Origin: Lysobacteraceae bacterium SCN 69-320
GTDB taxonomy: Bacteria > Pseudomonadota > Gammaproteobacteria > Xanthomonadales > Rhodanobacteraceae
Direction: 5' to 3'
NCBI GenBank assembly: GCA_001725155.1
Contig: MEFP01000012.1
Location: forward strand, 248,001-312,000
DNA length: 64,000 nucleotides
Program-made: the position numbers and the translations under genes
Notes under the pieces: model-generated
Seen by the model: the letters and a program-made list of their open reading frames with translations, nothing else
Told to the model about the DNA's origin: nothing
The model's database searches: none
Shown: piece by piece, positions 56,210 to 64,000 of the stretch
Numbering within the stretch: position 1 is the first letter of the stretch
How the letters are laid out: each line of letters starts with the position of its first letter

Positions 56210-57471
56210 GAGCGCTGTCCTTCCGTCTCGAAATAGCGTTTGTGTATGGCCGTCAGCGCGGATTCGACGGCGGCGAGCAGAAAACTGATTTCGGTATCGC
56301 TCAAGATGAGCGGCGGCGTCAGACGTGCGATCGCGTGAGCATTGAGGGAATGGGAGATCAGCACGTGCTGAGCGACCATCTCCAGCAGGAACTCGCCAGC
56401 GAAGGCATCGTCGGAGAACGCGATCGCGATCAGGAGGCCGCGTCCACGCACGGCGGTGACGAACGGAAACTGCCAGCGCTGCTGAATGGCCAGAAGGCCA
56501 TTGACGATGCGATCACCCAGGCGCCGCGCCCGCGTGGGCGCATCCAAATCGCACAGCGTGTCGATCGTGGCTTTGACGACAGCCGATACCAGCGGCGATC
56601 CGGCAAATGTCGAGGTGTGGACCAGCGGCTCGCTGTTGAACGCTTCGTAGAGTGCCGGCGTGCACAAGAGCGCGCTGACAGGCACCAGGCCACCGCTGAG
56701 CGCCTTGCCGCATAAAAGAATATCGGGCGTCACGTCTTCTTCCTGGCAATACCACCAGGCGCCAGTCCGCCCCAACCCGGTCGAAATCTCGTCCATGACG
56801 AGAAGCGCGCCGTGCTGTCGGCAGATATGCTCGACGTCGCGCAAGTAGCCCGGCGGCGGAATCACCACGCCGGCTTCGGATTGCAGCGGCTCCATCACCA
56901 CAGCCGTCGTCGCTCCGTTGTCGCCGATTGCAGTGGCGAGCGCCGCCGCGTCACCGAAGGGCACGAACGTCACGTCGGGCAACAGCGGCAGAAAGGGTTC
57001 GCGGTACTTGGGACTGTGCGTAAGACTCAAGGCGCCCAGCGTCTTGCCGTGGAATCCCCCTTCCATGGCGACAAAACGCGTGCGGCCGTTGAGTTTGGCC
57101 AGCTTGATCGCGGCCTCGACTGCCTCGGCCCCGGAATTGGCGAGCCACACGTAGCGAAGCCCCGGCGGCGCGATGGACGCCAGTGCTTTGGCCGCTTCGC
57201 CTTGCTGACGATTGACCAGTAGGCGCGAGCCCAACGCGACATTTTCCAGCTGCGCGTACGCCGCCTGCAGAATGCGCGGATGGCGTCGACCCAGCAAAAA
57301 CACGCAGTAGCCACCGCAGTCGAGGTAGCGAACACCTTGGTGATCTTCAACGTAGGCGCCATCGGAGGATTGCTCCACGCCGACATTGAGCAGACGCATC
57401 AGCCGCGCCATGCCGCTGTTGACGTGATCGTAGTGCGTGTCGATAACTTCCTCGACGTCGGCGTAAGTCAT
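56206..57471 (-). CDS. class III PLP-dependent aminotransferase
   Basis: The 421-residue enzyme has the class III fold: ANSGAEAVEAAIKLAK binds the cofactor phosphate, VMDEISTGLGRTG holds the PLP-pairing Asp, and LLCGKALSGG holds the Schiff-base Lys. Relatives are acetylornithine or omega-amino acid transaminases. Between an acyl reductase and fatty-chain enzymes it would aminate an aldehyde to a primary amine. Overlaps the reductase gene by 4 bp. Confidence 0.85.
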   Translation of the reverse strand: MTYADVEEVIDTHYDHVNSGMARLMRLLNVGVEQSSDGAYVEDHQGVRYLDCGGYCVFLLGRRHPRILQAAYAQLENVALGSRLLVNRQQGEAAKALASIAPPGLRYVWLANSGAEAVEAAIKLAKLNGRTRFVAMEGGFHGKTLGALSLTHSPKYREPFLPLLPDVTFVPFGDAAALATAIGDNGATTAVVMEPLQSEAGVVIPPPGYLRDVEHICRQHGALLVMDEISTGLGRTGAWWYCQEEDVTPDILLCGKALSGGLVPVSALLCTPALYEAFNSEPLVHTSTFAGSPLVSAVVKATIDTLCDLDAPTRARRLGDRIVNGLLAIQQRWQFPFVTAVRGRGLLIAIAFSDDAFAGEFLLEMVAQHVLISHSLNAHAIARLTPPLILSDTEISFLLAAVESALTAIHKRYFETEGQRS

Positions 57472-58493
57472 GCGGCACGCTCGCGATAGCCCGTCTGCGC
57501 CGCCCAGTAGGTCATGTTGTTGAGAATGACGGCCTCGTTGTCCGGCATCGCCGGCAAACTGAATTCGTCCGCCAGATCGTCGTAGTTGCTCGGAAACGGT
57601 TCGCTGAGATTGAAATAGCAGGCATGATCGACCAGCGCGTTGAGACGCCGACGCGCCGATTCCGGCAGGCTGGGAAGAAACACCGGAATGAACAGTCGAT
57701 CGATGACTTCCGGGTCAACGATCTTGGGCATGGCGCGCGTGTAGCCACACGATTGCGAGAAGCGGTCCATAAGCTGATGAACGTCCGCTACCCGGGTCGC
57801 CGCACGACCGCGCGTGATCCAGTATTCGCGGTGACGACCGTTGCGCCGGGCCAGCGCGGCAATCGCCTGAGCGAGCACGTCCTGCGGCACCAAGTCGACC
57901 AGCGCATCCTCCTTGGCGGGAATCATCGGCGCATACCCTTGCAGCACCGCCCCCACGATCGCGTGCAACCCTTGAAAGCGCGAGATAGCACCCGTGGCCG
58001 AATCGCCGACCACGATCGAAGGACGCACGATAGTCCAGTCACGCGCGTGGGCTTTGACCTGCGCTTCCGCCCGACGCTTGGACTCGCAGTACGTTGAGTA
58101 CTCTTTGAGGTAGGCCGGCAGTTTGAGATCGTGGGTGTAGGCCGTGCTGATGTACATGAAGCGCGCATCGAGCTCGTTGGCGATCGTCACGGCGTGCTGC
58201 GTGCCGAGCACGTTGGCACGGTGCATTTGATCTTCGGACTTGCCGAAATGGGTCAGTGCCGCGGAGTGAATAACGCAGTCGATACGACCAAAGCGCTGCG
58301 CCAATGCCGCCAGATCCAGGCCAAAGCCCGGCACGGAAATGTCGCCCTCCACAGAGACGACGCGTTCGTCGGCCACAGGCGTGGAGCGTGTGAGCGCCAC
58401 GACGCGGATGCCACGCTCGATCAGCCGGGGAACCAGGGCCGAGCCGACAACGCCGGTCGCACCCGTCAACAGCACGGTAAGGGAAGTTTCCAC
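57468..58493 (-). CDS. fatty acyl/thioester reductase-like extended SDR
   Basis: The 341-residue protein has the extended-SDR nucleotide site LTGATGVVGSAL (about 9-20), the conserved VIHSAALTHF, the active-site Y-x3-K in YCESKRRAE, and a C-terminal substrate domain. It matches the NAD-binding-4/male-sterility group, which reduces acyl-CoA or acyl carrier thioesters to aldehydes. It would feed the aminotransferase whose gene overlaps it. A plain epimerase is the alternative. Confidence 0.72.
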   Translation of the reverse strand: METSLTVLLTGATGVVGSALVPRLIERGIRVVALTRSTPVADERVVSVEGDISVPGFGLDLAALAQRFGRIDCVIHSAALTHFGKSEDQMHRANVLGTQHAVTIANELDARFMYISTAYTHDLKLPAYLKEYSTYCESKRRAEAQVKAHARDWTIVRPSIVVGDSATGAISRFQGLHAIVGAVLQGYAPMIPAKEDALVDLVPQDVLAQAIAALARRNGRHREYWITRGRAATRVADVHQLMDRFSQSCGYTRAMPKIVDPEVIDRLFIPVFLPSLPESARRRLNALVDHACYFNLSEPFPSNYDDLADEFSLPAMPDNEAVILNNMTYWAAQTGYRERAA

Positions 58494-58520
58494 AAGAGTT
58501 GCTCTGGCTAGGGGGGCGAT

Positions 58521-59354
58521 TTACGGAAAAACCGGCTGATCGAGTTCAATCTTCAACGTCCCGCGGCGAACCAGATAGTTCACGCGGACACGGATGAACG
58601 CATCGACGAAGCGCGGCACATGGCGCGCAAACCACAGCGACAATGATCCCAGGCGCGTCGTGCCGGCATCGCGGTAGTTGCGCCGGCAGGCGCGAATCAC
58701 GCCCTGCGCGGCCGCTTCCACCGGCTCTTCGAAGCTCAGCAACTTGAGCCCAAACGGTCGGATATCGATGATTTTTTCCACCGAAAGCCCTTGTCGCACA
58801 GCATCGGCATGAATGTCGGTATTGATGAAGCCCGGGTACAGCGTGGTGACACCGACCTTGCCGTGATACTGCATGCGCAGCGAATCGGAGAACGCGGTGA
58901 TCGCGCGCTTACCGGCGCCGTAGGAGGGAATCAGTGGCGCATTGATGTACGCAAAAAGCGATGCGATGTTGATGACTTTTCCGCCGGACTGCAGGAGATA
59001 CGGCATGACCGAAGCGGCCAATGCCCACGCGGACCAGAAGTTCACCTCCACACTGCGCCGCGATCCGGCCGTTGGACGAATCCCCGCGTCCTGCAACGAC
59101 AGCGTTCCGGCATTGTTGATGAGGATGTCGATACCTCCGCCGAGATAGTCCAACGCCTTGACCAGCGCGTCGCTGACCTGCGCACCCTCCGTGAGATCGC
59201 ACTGAATGAAACGTCCGGCGCGCCACGCCGCCCCGACATCACGCACATCCAGGCCGACCACACGCGCGCCTGCTTGCGCGAGCAGCTCTGCCGTCGTTCG
59301 GCCGAGACCACCGGCCGCGCCTGTGATCAGGACGCGCTTGTTCTTCAAACTCAT
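58521..59354 (-). CDS. short-chain dehydrogenase/reductase
   Basis: The 277-residue classical SDR has TGAAGGLGRTTAE (about 11-23), NNAGTLS, a catalytic Ser in INIASLF, and the motif Y-x3-K in SYGAGKRA. The C-terminal part is hydrophobic and basic (LWFARHVPRFVDAF), which may anchor it to membranes. It could reduce a ketone or aldehyde during chain processing. It is the second gene of the biosynthetic unit, 34 bp after the desaturase. Confidence 0.85.
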   Translation of the reverse strand: MSLKNKRVLITGAAGGLGRTTAELLAQAGARVVGLDVRDVGAAWRAGRFIQCDLTEGAQVSDALVKALDYLGGGIDILINNAGTLSLQDAGIRPTAGSRRSVEVNFWSAWALAASVMPYLLQSGGKVINIASLFAYINAPLIPSYGAGKRAITAFSDSLRMQYHGKVGVTTLYPGFINTDIHADAVRQGLSVEKIIDIRPFGLKLLSFEEPVEAAAQGVIRACRRNYRDAGTTRLGSLSLWFARHVPRFVDAFIRVRVNYLVRRGTLKIELDQPVFP

Positions 59355-59388
59355 GACTTCTCTCCTCTTCGGAAAAAGACCGCAACCG

Positions 59389-60171
59389 CTACGCGCTCGC
59401 GCGCTTTGACTGGGCGAGGCCGATCAAGCGCTCGGCGTCGGGAAGTCGGTCGGGGTACTCAAACCACGGCGTACGTGGCCAGAAGTGGTGCACGATATGC
59501 AGGTTGTGGTTGAACATCAGGACCTGCAGGACGCGTGAGCGAATCAGACGGGTGTGCTCAAAACGCTCCTGCGACTCCTGCGGGTAGTGCACGAGCCAGG
59601 CAACCAGCAGCTCAACCACCGCACCGGCAACGGCCAACGGCACGATCCAGATCCACACGGCTGTGGAGACACCGAACACGCCGGCCAGCAATCCGAAATA
59701 GGCCAGCTGACCACCGAGCGTGAGGACATGCTCAAACCAGTACGCGGTGCGGCCGCGCCATAGCCCCTGCCGAATCATGTAGTGGTTGTCGTGCAGCAGA
59801 CGTACCACGACCCATAGCGGCAACAACCAACGCGGGCGACGACCGATCACCCAGTCAGGATCGTGCTGGGGATGGTTGGTATAGCGGTGGTGCATCATGT
59901 GCGACAGCTTGAATAGTGGAAACGTCATGCCCTCATGAAAAGCGCACACGCGTCCCATCGCGTCATTGAGTCGCGGATGAGGACTGGCGACACCGTGAAT
60001 CGCATCGTGACTGACGCTGTACATCGAATAGAGCAGTACAGCGTTGGTGGCTGCCGCGGCGGCAAGCGGAAGGAACCCCACGTAGCACAGCAGGAGCGAT
60101 GCATAGAAAACCGCAACTGTTCCCACGAACAACCAGAACGTTGGATGAGCAAACCACGGTCGTTGTGTCAT
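59389..60171 (-). CDS. membrane fatty acid desaturase
   Basis: The ATG at 60171 gives 260 residues; a GTG 12 bases upstream is possible. Four or more helices carry the three diiron histidine boxes: HDAIH, HMMHHRYTNH and HNLHIVHH. It inserts double bonds into an acyl chain using electrons from a reductase partner. It is the first gene of the unit and lies 250 bp downstream of the AraC regulator gene on the same strand. Confidence 0.88.
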   Translation of the reverse strand: MTQRPWFAHPTFWLFVGTVAVFYASLLLCYVGFLPLAAAAATNAVLLYSMYSVSHDAIHGVASPHPRLNDAMGRVCAFHEGMTFPLFKLSHMMHHRYTNHPQHDPDWVIGRRPRWLLPLWVVVRLLHDNHYMIRQGLWRGRTAYWFEHVLTLGGQLAYFGLLAGVFGVSTAVWIWIVPLAVAGAVVELLVAWLVHYPQESQERFEHTRLIRSRVLQVLMFNHNLHIVHHFWPRTPWFEYPDRLPDAERLIGLAQSKRASA

Positions 60172-60421
60172 GCGAAAGACCACATTAAGGCGTTACCCGT
60201 CACAGCGCGACAGGCGAAGCCGATTGATCAAGGATTTGCTGAGCGGCGCCCCCCGGCGTCCGTCTCAGCGGCGTGGAGAGATTGTGTACGCGTTGTTGGC
60301 GTGTAGCTTGTATGCAGCGGAATCAGGGATGCTGTTCTTGCGCGCCGCTTGCACAAATCGGAACCGGGTTCTCATCACGATGCTGAATAATCCCGTATGC
60401 CATTCGTCGAACGAAATACAT

Positions 60422-61213
60422 CTATACCGCTTGATTTGTATCGATGCTAGCGCGTCGCACGAGCGCAGAGTCAAAGACGTTGGACGGCGGCGCGCCGAAC
60501 ATGCTGCGAAACGTGCGCGAGAAATGCGCGGAATCCGTAAATCCAGCCGTCGCTGCCGCCTCGGTGAAGGAATTGCCGGCCAACACGCAACGCAAGGCTG
60601 CGCGCAATTTGCACCACTGGCGGTAACGTTGCGGAGAAATTCCTAGTTCGCGTTCGAAGAGTTTGCGCAGGTAGCGCGACGTTACGCTGAGGCGTTCAGC
60701 AACATGATCGAGCGAGTCGGCATCGGTCAGATGATGATCGATGTAGTCCAACGCACAGGCAACGCGCCGATCCACAGCCCGGTGCCGCCACGCACCGCCT
60801 GTAACAGCAGCCGTGAGTGCACGCACCAACGGCTCGCCGTCGATCTCACTGGAGTCCATGAACACGCGTCGCGCAGCATCAACGCGATCATGGGGCACCG
60901 GCACGAACTCGCCGGCGACCCACGGGTACTGCGCATTGATCGTACGTCCCAGTTCGCTGGCCGGTTCCAGGAATATGAGAAGCGTGTCAGTGGCCAAAGT
61001 CGTGCCGCGCACGCAATGCGGCATGGTCGACGGAATGATCAACGCATCTGCACAATGCTCCTGTCCGTGGCTATCGGAAACGCGGACGGCTCCCTCGGTC
61101 GCTATTGCAATCTGAATAACGTAGTGGGCATGCAGGTCATTGTCGTGCACATCGCCGACAAAGTATGCCGCGCCCGAGCCAATCCAGGTGTTGCCGCTCC
61201 ACCGCCTTGACAT
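60422..61213 (-). CDS. AraC-family transcriptional regulator
   Basis: The ATG at 61213, behind a GGGAGGGG site, gives 263 residues. The N-terminal cupin-like domain (HAHYVIQIAIATEGAVRV, then DALIIPSTMPH) probably senses a small molecule; the C-terminal part has two helix-turn-helix units (LDHVAERLSVTSRYLRKLFE; SFTEAAATAGFTDSAHFSRTFRSMFG). It is the obvious candidate regulator of the desaturase-led unit 250 bp downstream. Inducer unknown. Confidence 0.88.
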   Translation of the reverse strand: MSRRWSGNTWIGSGAAYFVGDVHDNDLHAHYVIQIAIATEGAVRVSDSHGQEHCADALIIPSTMPHCVRGTTLATDTLLIFLEPASELGRTINAQYPWVAGEFVPVPHDRVDAARRVFMDSSEIDGEPLVRALTAAVTGGAWRHRAVDRRVACALDYIDHHLTDADSLDHVAERLSVTSRYLRKLFERELGISPQRYRQWCKLRAALRCVLAGNSFTEAAATAGFTDSAHFSRTFRSMFGAPPSNVFDSALVRRASIDTNQAV

Positions 61214-61350
61214 GGTTCCCCTCCCAGGTATCGGCCGGTGACGCATCCTGGCAAGCAGCCCGGGAGCGAGGAATGACCCGAACATTACAAACTTGTCATT
61301 TTCAGAGGGCGGCGCGGCTCGGACGGCCAGCACAAGAAAGGAACTTCGGA

Positions 61351-62010
61351 ATGATTCCGCTGAATACAAGCCTCTGCCGTAGCCCGATGAGAGCATCGAG
61401 CCCTCTCGCCGTCGGAGTCGCAATCGCCATGGAATTGACGTCAGAACAAGTGCATTGGATCGGAGGGGCTGCGTTTGTCGCGGTGGCCTTGTTGTCGCTG
61501 GCGCAAGCAGTGGGGCTACTCACGACGCGATGGATTTCCTGGCTGCTACCGATCTTACTGATCGGTTATGGCATCGAGAGCGGAGCGGACTGGTGGATCC
61601 ACGGTGAGGCGCGACCCGCGAACTATCTGGTGCAGGCGTTGCAGCACGTGGCACAGGGGAGCGCGATGCTGATCGCGGGCGTGGTCGAGGTCCTGCTGCT
61701 GCGCGGTCGGCTGCGCGCCCCAGGCTGGTCGTATGTGTTGCCTGTGGCTCTCTTGCTAGTGGGCGTTGGGTTCTGGGTCCATCAGCAGCACACTGCCAGC
61801 GTCGATCCGATGGTCATGATGCTGCAGCATCGGGCCATCGCAATCAGCCTCACCGTAGCAGCTCTGGGGCGTGCCGCCGCAAGCGCGCTCAGTGCCCGCA
61901 CGGGCGTGCTGGAGGCTGGCTGGTGGTTGCCGCTGCTGATCTTTGGACTGTTGATGTTGACGTACACCGAAACCAGCCTGCCGATGTCGGGAAGCATGCC
62001 AGGACACTGA
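61351..62010 (+). CDS. membrane protein of unknown function
   Basis: The ATG at 61351 has AAAGGA 8 bases upstream and gives 219 residues with six or seven helices. A cytoplasmic-side WWIHGEARP and a His/Met pair region (WVHQQHTASVDPMVMMLQH) and the end SMPGH could bind metal. It is divergent from the AraC gene. I recognise no family. Confidence 0.6.
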   Translation: MIPLNTSLCRSPMRASSPLAVGVAIAMELTSEQVHWIGGAAFVAVALLSLAQAVGLLTTRWISWLLPILLIGYGIESGADWWIHGEARPANYLVQALQHVAQGSAMLIAGVVEVLLLRGRLRAPGWSYVLPVALLLVGVGFWVHQQHTASVDPMVMMLQHRAIAISLTVAALGRAAASALSARTGVLEAGWWLPLLIFGLLMLTYTETSLPMSGSMPGH

Positions 62011-62053
62011 GGCGTGCGATGCTCGCCGGTCAGCCTCATCCAAGACACTCGCC

Positions 62054-62779
62054 ATGCCACTTTCCGAAGCCCCGGACACCGTACCGCGCGCACTGACCGC
62101 TGCTCAAAAGGCCCATGCCGCCGGCTGGGTTCTGTATGCATTGGGCATCGGCTGGCGATTGGTCGCGGGCGATCGCGCAGGGCAAGGCACGCTCTTCGCG
62201 ACGGGAACCGCCTGCTTTATCGTCGGGTTCGTCTTGACCGTTTATCCGTGGTTGCGCCGCTTGTGGGGCAGCGCCGTCGCGCAGTTTTTCCACATTGTCC
62301 TGCATGCCATCATTCTTGTTGTGTCGTTGATCTTCGCGCGCAATCAAGTGGCGGAAATTCTTCGGCTACCGCCGCAGGACTTTGAGGTTGCGGTCGGTAT
62401 GGTCGGGCTGTTGACCTACGTCGTCACCTGGTGGGTCGTCATCGTCGCCATCGCCAACCTCGTGGGTATGATTACACTGGGCATTGGCTTCCTGCCCAGT
62501 GAGCGCGACAGGTTGAGTCAGATGTGGCTCTTCGGCAACGCCATCGGCGCGTTCGCCTTTGCGATAGCCGCCGCCTATGCACTCCAAGGCGGCATTGACA
62601 ACCGGACGCTACTCAACCCTTTGGTGGAATGGGCCGCTTACTGGGGTGACTACCACCGGGTTGATGCATATCCTGGCGTTCCGCCCGGTGCACGGGTGCG
62701 CTTGCACGAGAACGGCGTCGTCTCGTTTGCATCCGTAGTGGATGGGCGGGTCGTCATTCGCGTGACGCGAATGCAGTAA
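62054..62779 (+). CDS. membrane protein of unknown function with extracytoplasmic tail
   Basis: The 241-residue protein has about five helices (residues 20-190) and a C-terminal soluble part of about 50 residues with beta pattern (RVRLHENGVVSFASVVDGRVVIRVTRM). It follows the previous gene by 43 bp on the same strand and is likely co-transcribed. No family recognised. Confidence 0.6.
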   Translation: MPLSEAPDTVPRALTAAQKAHAAGWVLYALGIGWRLVAGDRAGQGTLFATGTACFIVGFVLTVYPWLRRLWGSAVAQFFHIVLHAIILVVSLIFARNQVAEILRLPPQDFEVAVGMVGLLTYVVTWWVVIVAIANLVGMITLGIGFLPSERDRLSQMWLFGNAIGAFAFAIAAAYALQGGIDNRTLLNPLVEWAAYWGDYHRVDAYPGVPPGARVRLHENGVVSFASVVDGRVVIRVTRMQ

Positions 62780-62931
62780 AGCGGCGCGTGGCGCCACGCA
62801 CGCATTGTTTCGAGCGCAGTATCGCGCAGCGGCTCGTACGAAATGCGGCGACGAGGGTTTTGCGACGAGTCGTCTCGCGCAGGGTCGTGCGATCGATGTG
62901 GCGGCCGACCGAAGCCGGGATCGCTGCATTG

Positions 62932-63300
62932 CTATGGCTGCGGCACACCTGCTGCCTCGCTCGCCGGCCGCGCACGGTCGTAACGTTTCGGCGTACCATC
63001 GAGCATATCCGCAGTGACGCACGGCGCTTGCGCCAAGCCCGTCACCCGCGCATGCCCGACAGTGGAATAGCGCGGTGTAGCGGGCGTTCCTTTTGAGAAC
63101 GGGATCCACTCCCGAACGATCGTGATCGTGTCGCCAATAGCTGGCGGTGATGTGCGACGAAAGCACACTTCCAGGACGCTGCCATTGATCTTCGCAATAA
63201 CACCGTCGCGTGTTCGGTCCGACGGGGCGGCCGATGTGGGCAAGGGCAATGTCGCCGCTAGAACGGAAAGCAGCACCACCAGGGAGTAAACGCGTTTCAT
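62932..63300 (-). CDS. small exported protein of unknown function
   Basis: The ATG at 63300 has GGAGAT 6 bases upstream. The 122-residue protein has a signal peptide (LVVLLSVLAATLPLPTSAA) and a beta-rich mature part (DGVIAKINGSVLEVCF, GDTITIVREW) like a small OB or SH3-type barrel, with two Cys. It may be a periplasmic protein. No family recognised. Confidence 0.6.
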   Translation of the reverse strand: MKRVYSLVVLLSVLAATLPLPTSAAPSDRTRDGVIAKINGSVLEVCFRRTSPPAIGDTITIVREWIPFSKGTPATPRYSTVGHARVTGLAQAPCVTADMLDGTPKRYDRARPASEAAGVPQP

Positions 63301-63703
63301 CACTATCTCCTTTGAGCGCATTACGCGGGGTCGCGCCGGCGACGCCGGTGCGGTTCAGCAGTACGATTTCGGTAGGCCGTCGATCCGCCGTCGCTTCCGG
63401 CGCAGCAAAGCGACATGCCGTTTCGTCGCAACCCACGGCCGACGCTCTGAACGAACTCGCCAACGACACACTCACAGCAATCGGGTAGTTGTCCAGTGCG
63501 TCTGGTGCTCCCCGGCAGTGCCGCGTCACGCTCGCCGAGCACAAGCGGGGTCCGCACGCGGACGTGCCCGACTCCGACAAGAACGGCAAGCTGAGTGCGG
63601 TCAAGTTCGATGCCGGGTACGCAACACGGGCGCGATACGCGGCCAGGATCATGGCAGCGCTTCTCGCCAGAACAGCTTCCGCCACCGCGCCTGTACCCGC
63701 GGA
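63301..63703. other. 403-bp region without a convincing gene
   Basis: Several open frames cross it on both strands, but none has a ribosome site together with protein-like composition. It separates the small exported protein gene from the partial gene at the window end and should contain the promoter of the former. Confidence 0.45.
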
Positions 63704-64000
63704 TCATGACGGTATCCGCAAATAGACCGGCGCAAAGCCGCCGCCGGGCGTACGGAAATTGGTGGTTTGGCCCTGATAGAGCCGCGCAGCTGACCATTGC
63801 ACCCCACCGTCGTAAACGTAGTTGCGTATATCGAACTTCAACGTCTGCGAACCGGTTTGGCGGGAGAGGGGCCGTTGACCGGGGGTAACGATCGCCTGGG
63901 CGACGTAGTCGCCGGCCCGGATATCGTCCCAGGTGCGCCGAGTGAGCTTGTCGCCGCGGTAGGCTGCGCGGCTGCCAAACCCTGTTGCCGGCTTGAAGAA
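63704..64000 (-). CDS. ATP-grasp-like protein, C-terminal end (partial)
   Basis: The frame is open at the window edge and ends at 63704; 98 codons are visible and the start lies beyond base 64000. The text [20 protein letters not shown], then [20 protein letters not shown] and GGGFAPVY, resembles the end of circularly permuted ATP-grasp ligases (Lys and Gly-rich loop, then the Tyr-Val-Ala-Gln strand). Such enzymes form amide or ester links with ATP. The assignment is from pattern only. Confidence 0.5.
   Translation of the reverse strand, partial: FFKPATGFGSRAAYRGDKLTRRTWDDIRAGDYVAQAIVTPGQRPLSRQTGSQTLKFDIRNYVYDGGVQWSAARLYQGQTTNFRTPGGGFAPVYLRIPS

Noticed and set aside
62609-63685. 358-codon minus-strand frame
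   Set aside because: It covers the small exported protein gene in another frame and part of the plus-strand membrane protein gene; no ribosome site and shadow-like composition.
63489-63725. 78-codon plus-strand frame
   Set aside because: Overlaps the end of the partial minus-strand gene, lacks a ribosome site and has no recognisable motif.

Overview
This 64 kb window is GC-rich and tightly packed, with many ATGA-type gene overlaps. Its gene families point to a gammaproteobacterium, most likely of the Xanthomonadales/Lysobacterales (Rhodanobacter/Luteimonas-like). The markers are CopL-like peptides, a 'transmembrane anchor' protein beside czc genes, paired DUF411 genes and Csp-like four-helix copper proteins. 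The taxonomic call is inference. No rRNA, tRNA or CRISPR array was seen. Most of the window reads as an accessory region built from metal-resistance modules, with a defence-like operon at the left and a lipid-type biosynthetic cluster at the right.

1-4.2 kb: a three-gene overlapping operon encodes an SMC/Rad50-like ATPase with a zinc ribbon in its coiled coil, a 216-residue partner and a PD-(D/E)XK nuclease. It is followed by a ribbon-helix-helix gene and a two-helix membrane protein. The operon looks like an anti-mobile-element system of the ABC-three-component kind.

4.4-37.5 kb: a heavy-metal island. It holds a copper block (CopL-like, MerR, Csp-like protein, outer membrane protein), secreted proteins including a metzincin-like protease with a substituted zinc ligand, and a HEPN-domain protein. 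A Czc block follows (czcCBA, HupE-like, anchor protein, His-tailed EamA transporter, CzcI-like peptide), then a nuclease-like gene and DUF305, PQQ-dehydrogenase-like and flavoprotein genes. A second copper block comes next (Csp-like, two DUF411, cytochrome c fusion, multicopper oxidase, Met/His-tailed outer membrane channel, CopL-like). It faces a divergent MerR-type regulator gene that overlaps a copper P-type ATPase gene.

37.6-43.3 kb: an arsenic operon (arsR-arsC-aquaporin) whose arsR is split by an IS21-family element of about 2.56 kb, then a short mercury operon (merR divergent from merT-merP-GDCCVxC) with no merA in the window. A duplicated PepSY membrane protein, a third CopL-like peptide and a heavy-metal two-component system follow to 48 kb.

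48-61.2 kb: a twelve-gene, mostly overlapping unit on the minus strand. It encodes a desaturase, an SDR, a fatty acyl reductase-like protein, an aminotransferase, an acyl-CoA dehydrogenase, two SRPBCC proteins, a LolA-like protein, an outer membrane protein, an MMPL/RND exporter, a flavin reductase and a DUF3050 protein, with an AraC regulator upstream. Together they could activate, desaturate, reduce and aminate a fatty acyl chain and export the product. This cluster and the ATPase-nuclease operon are the best candidates for undescribed systems. The right edge carries unknown membrane and secreted proteins and the 3' end of an ATP-grasp-like gene.
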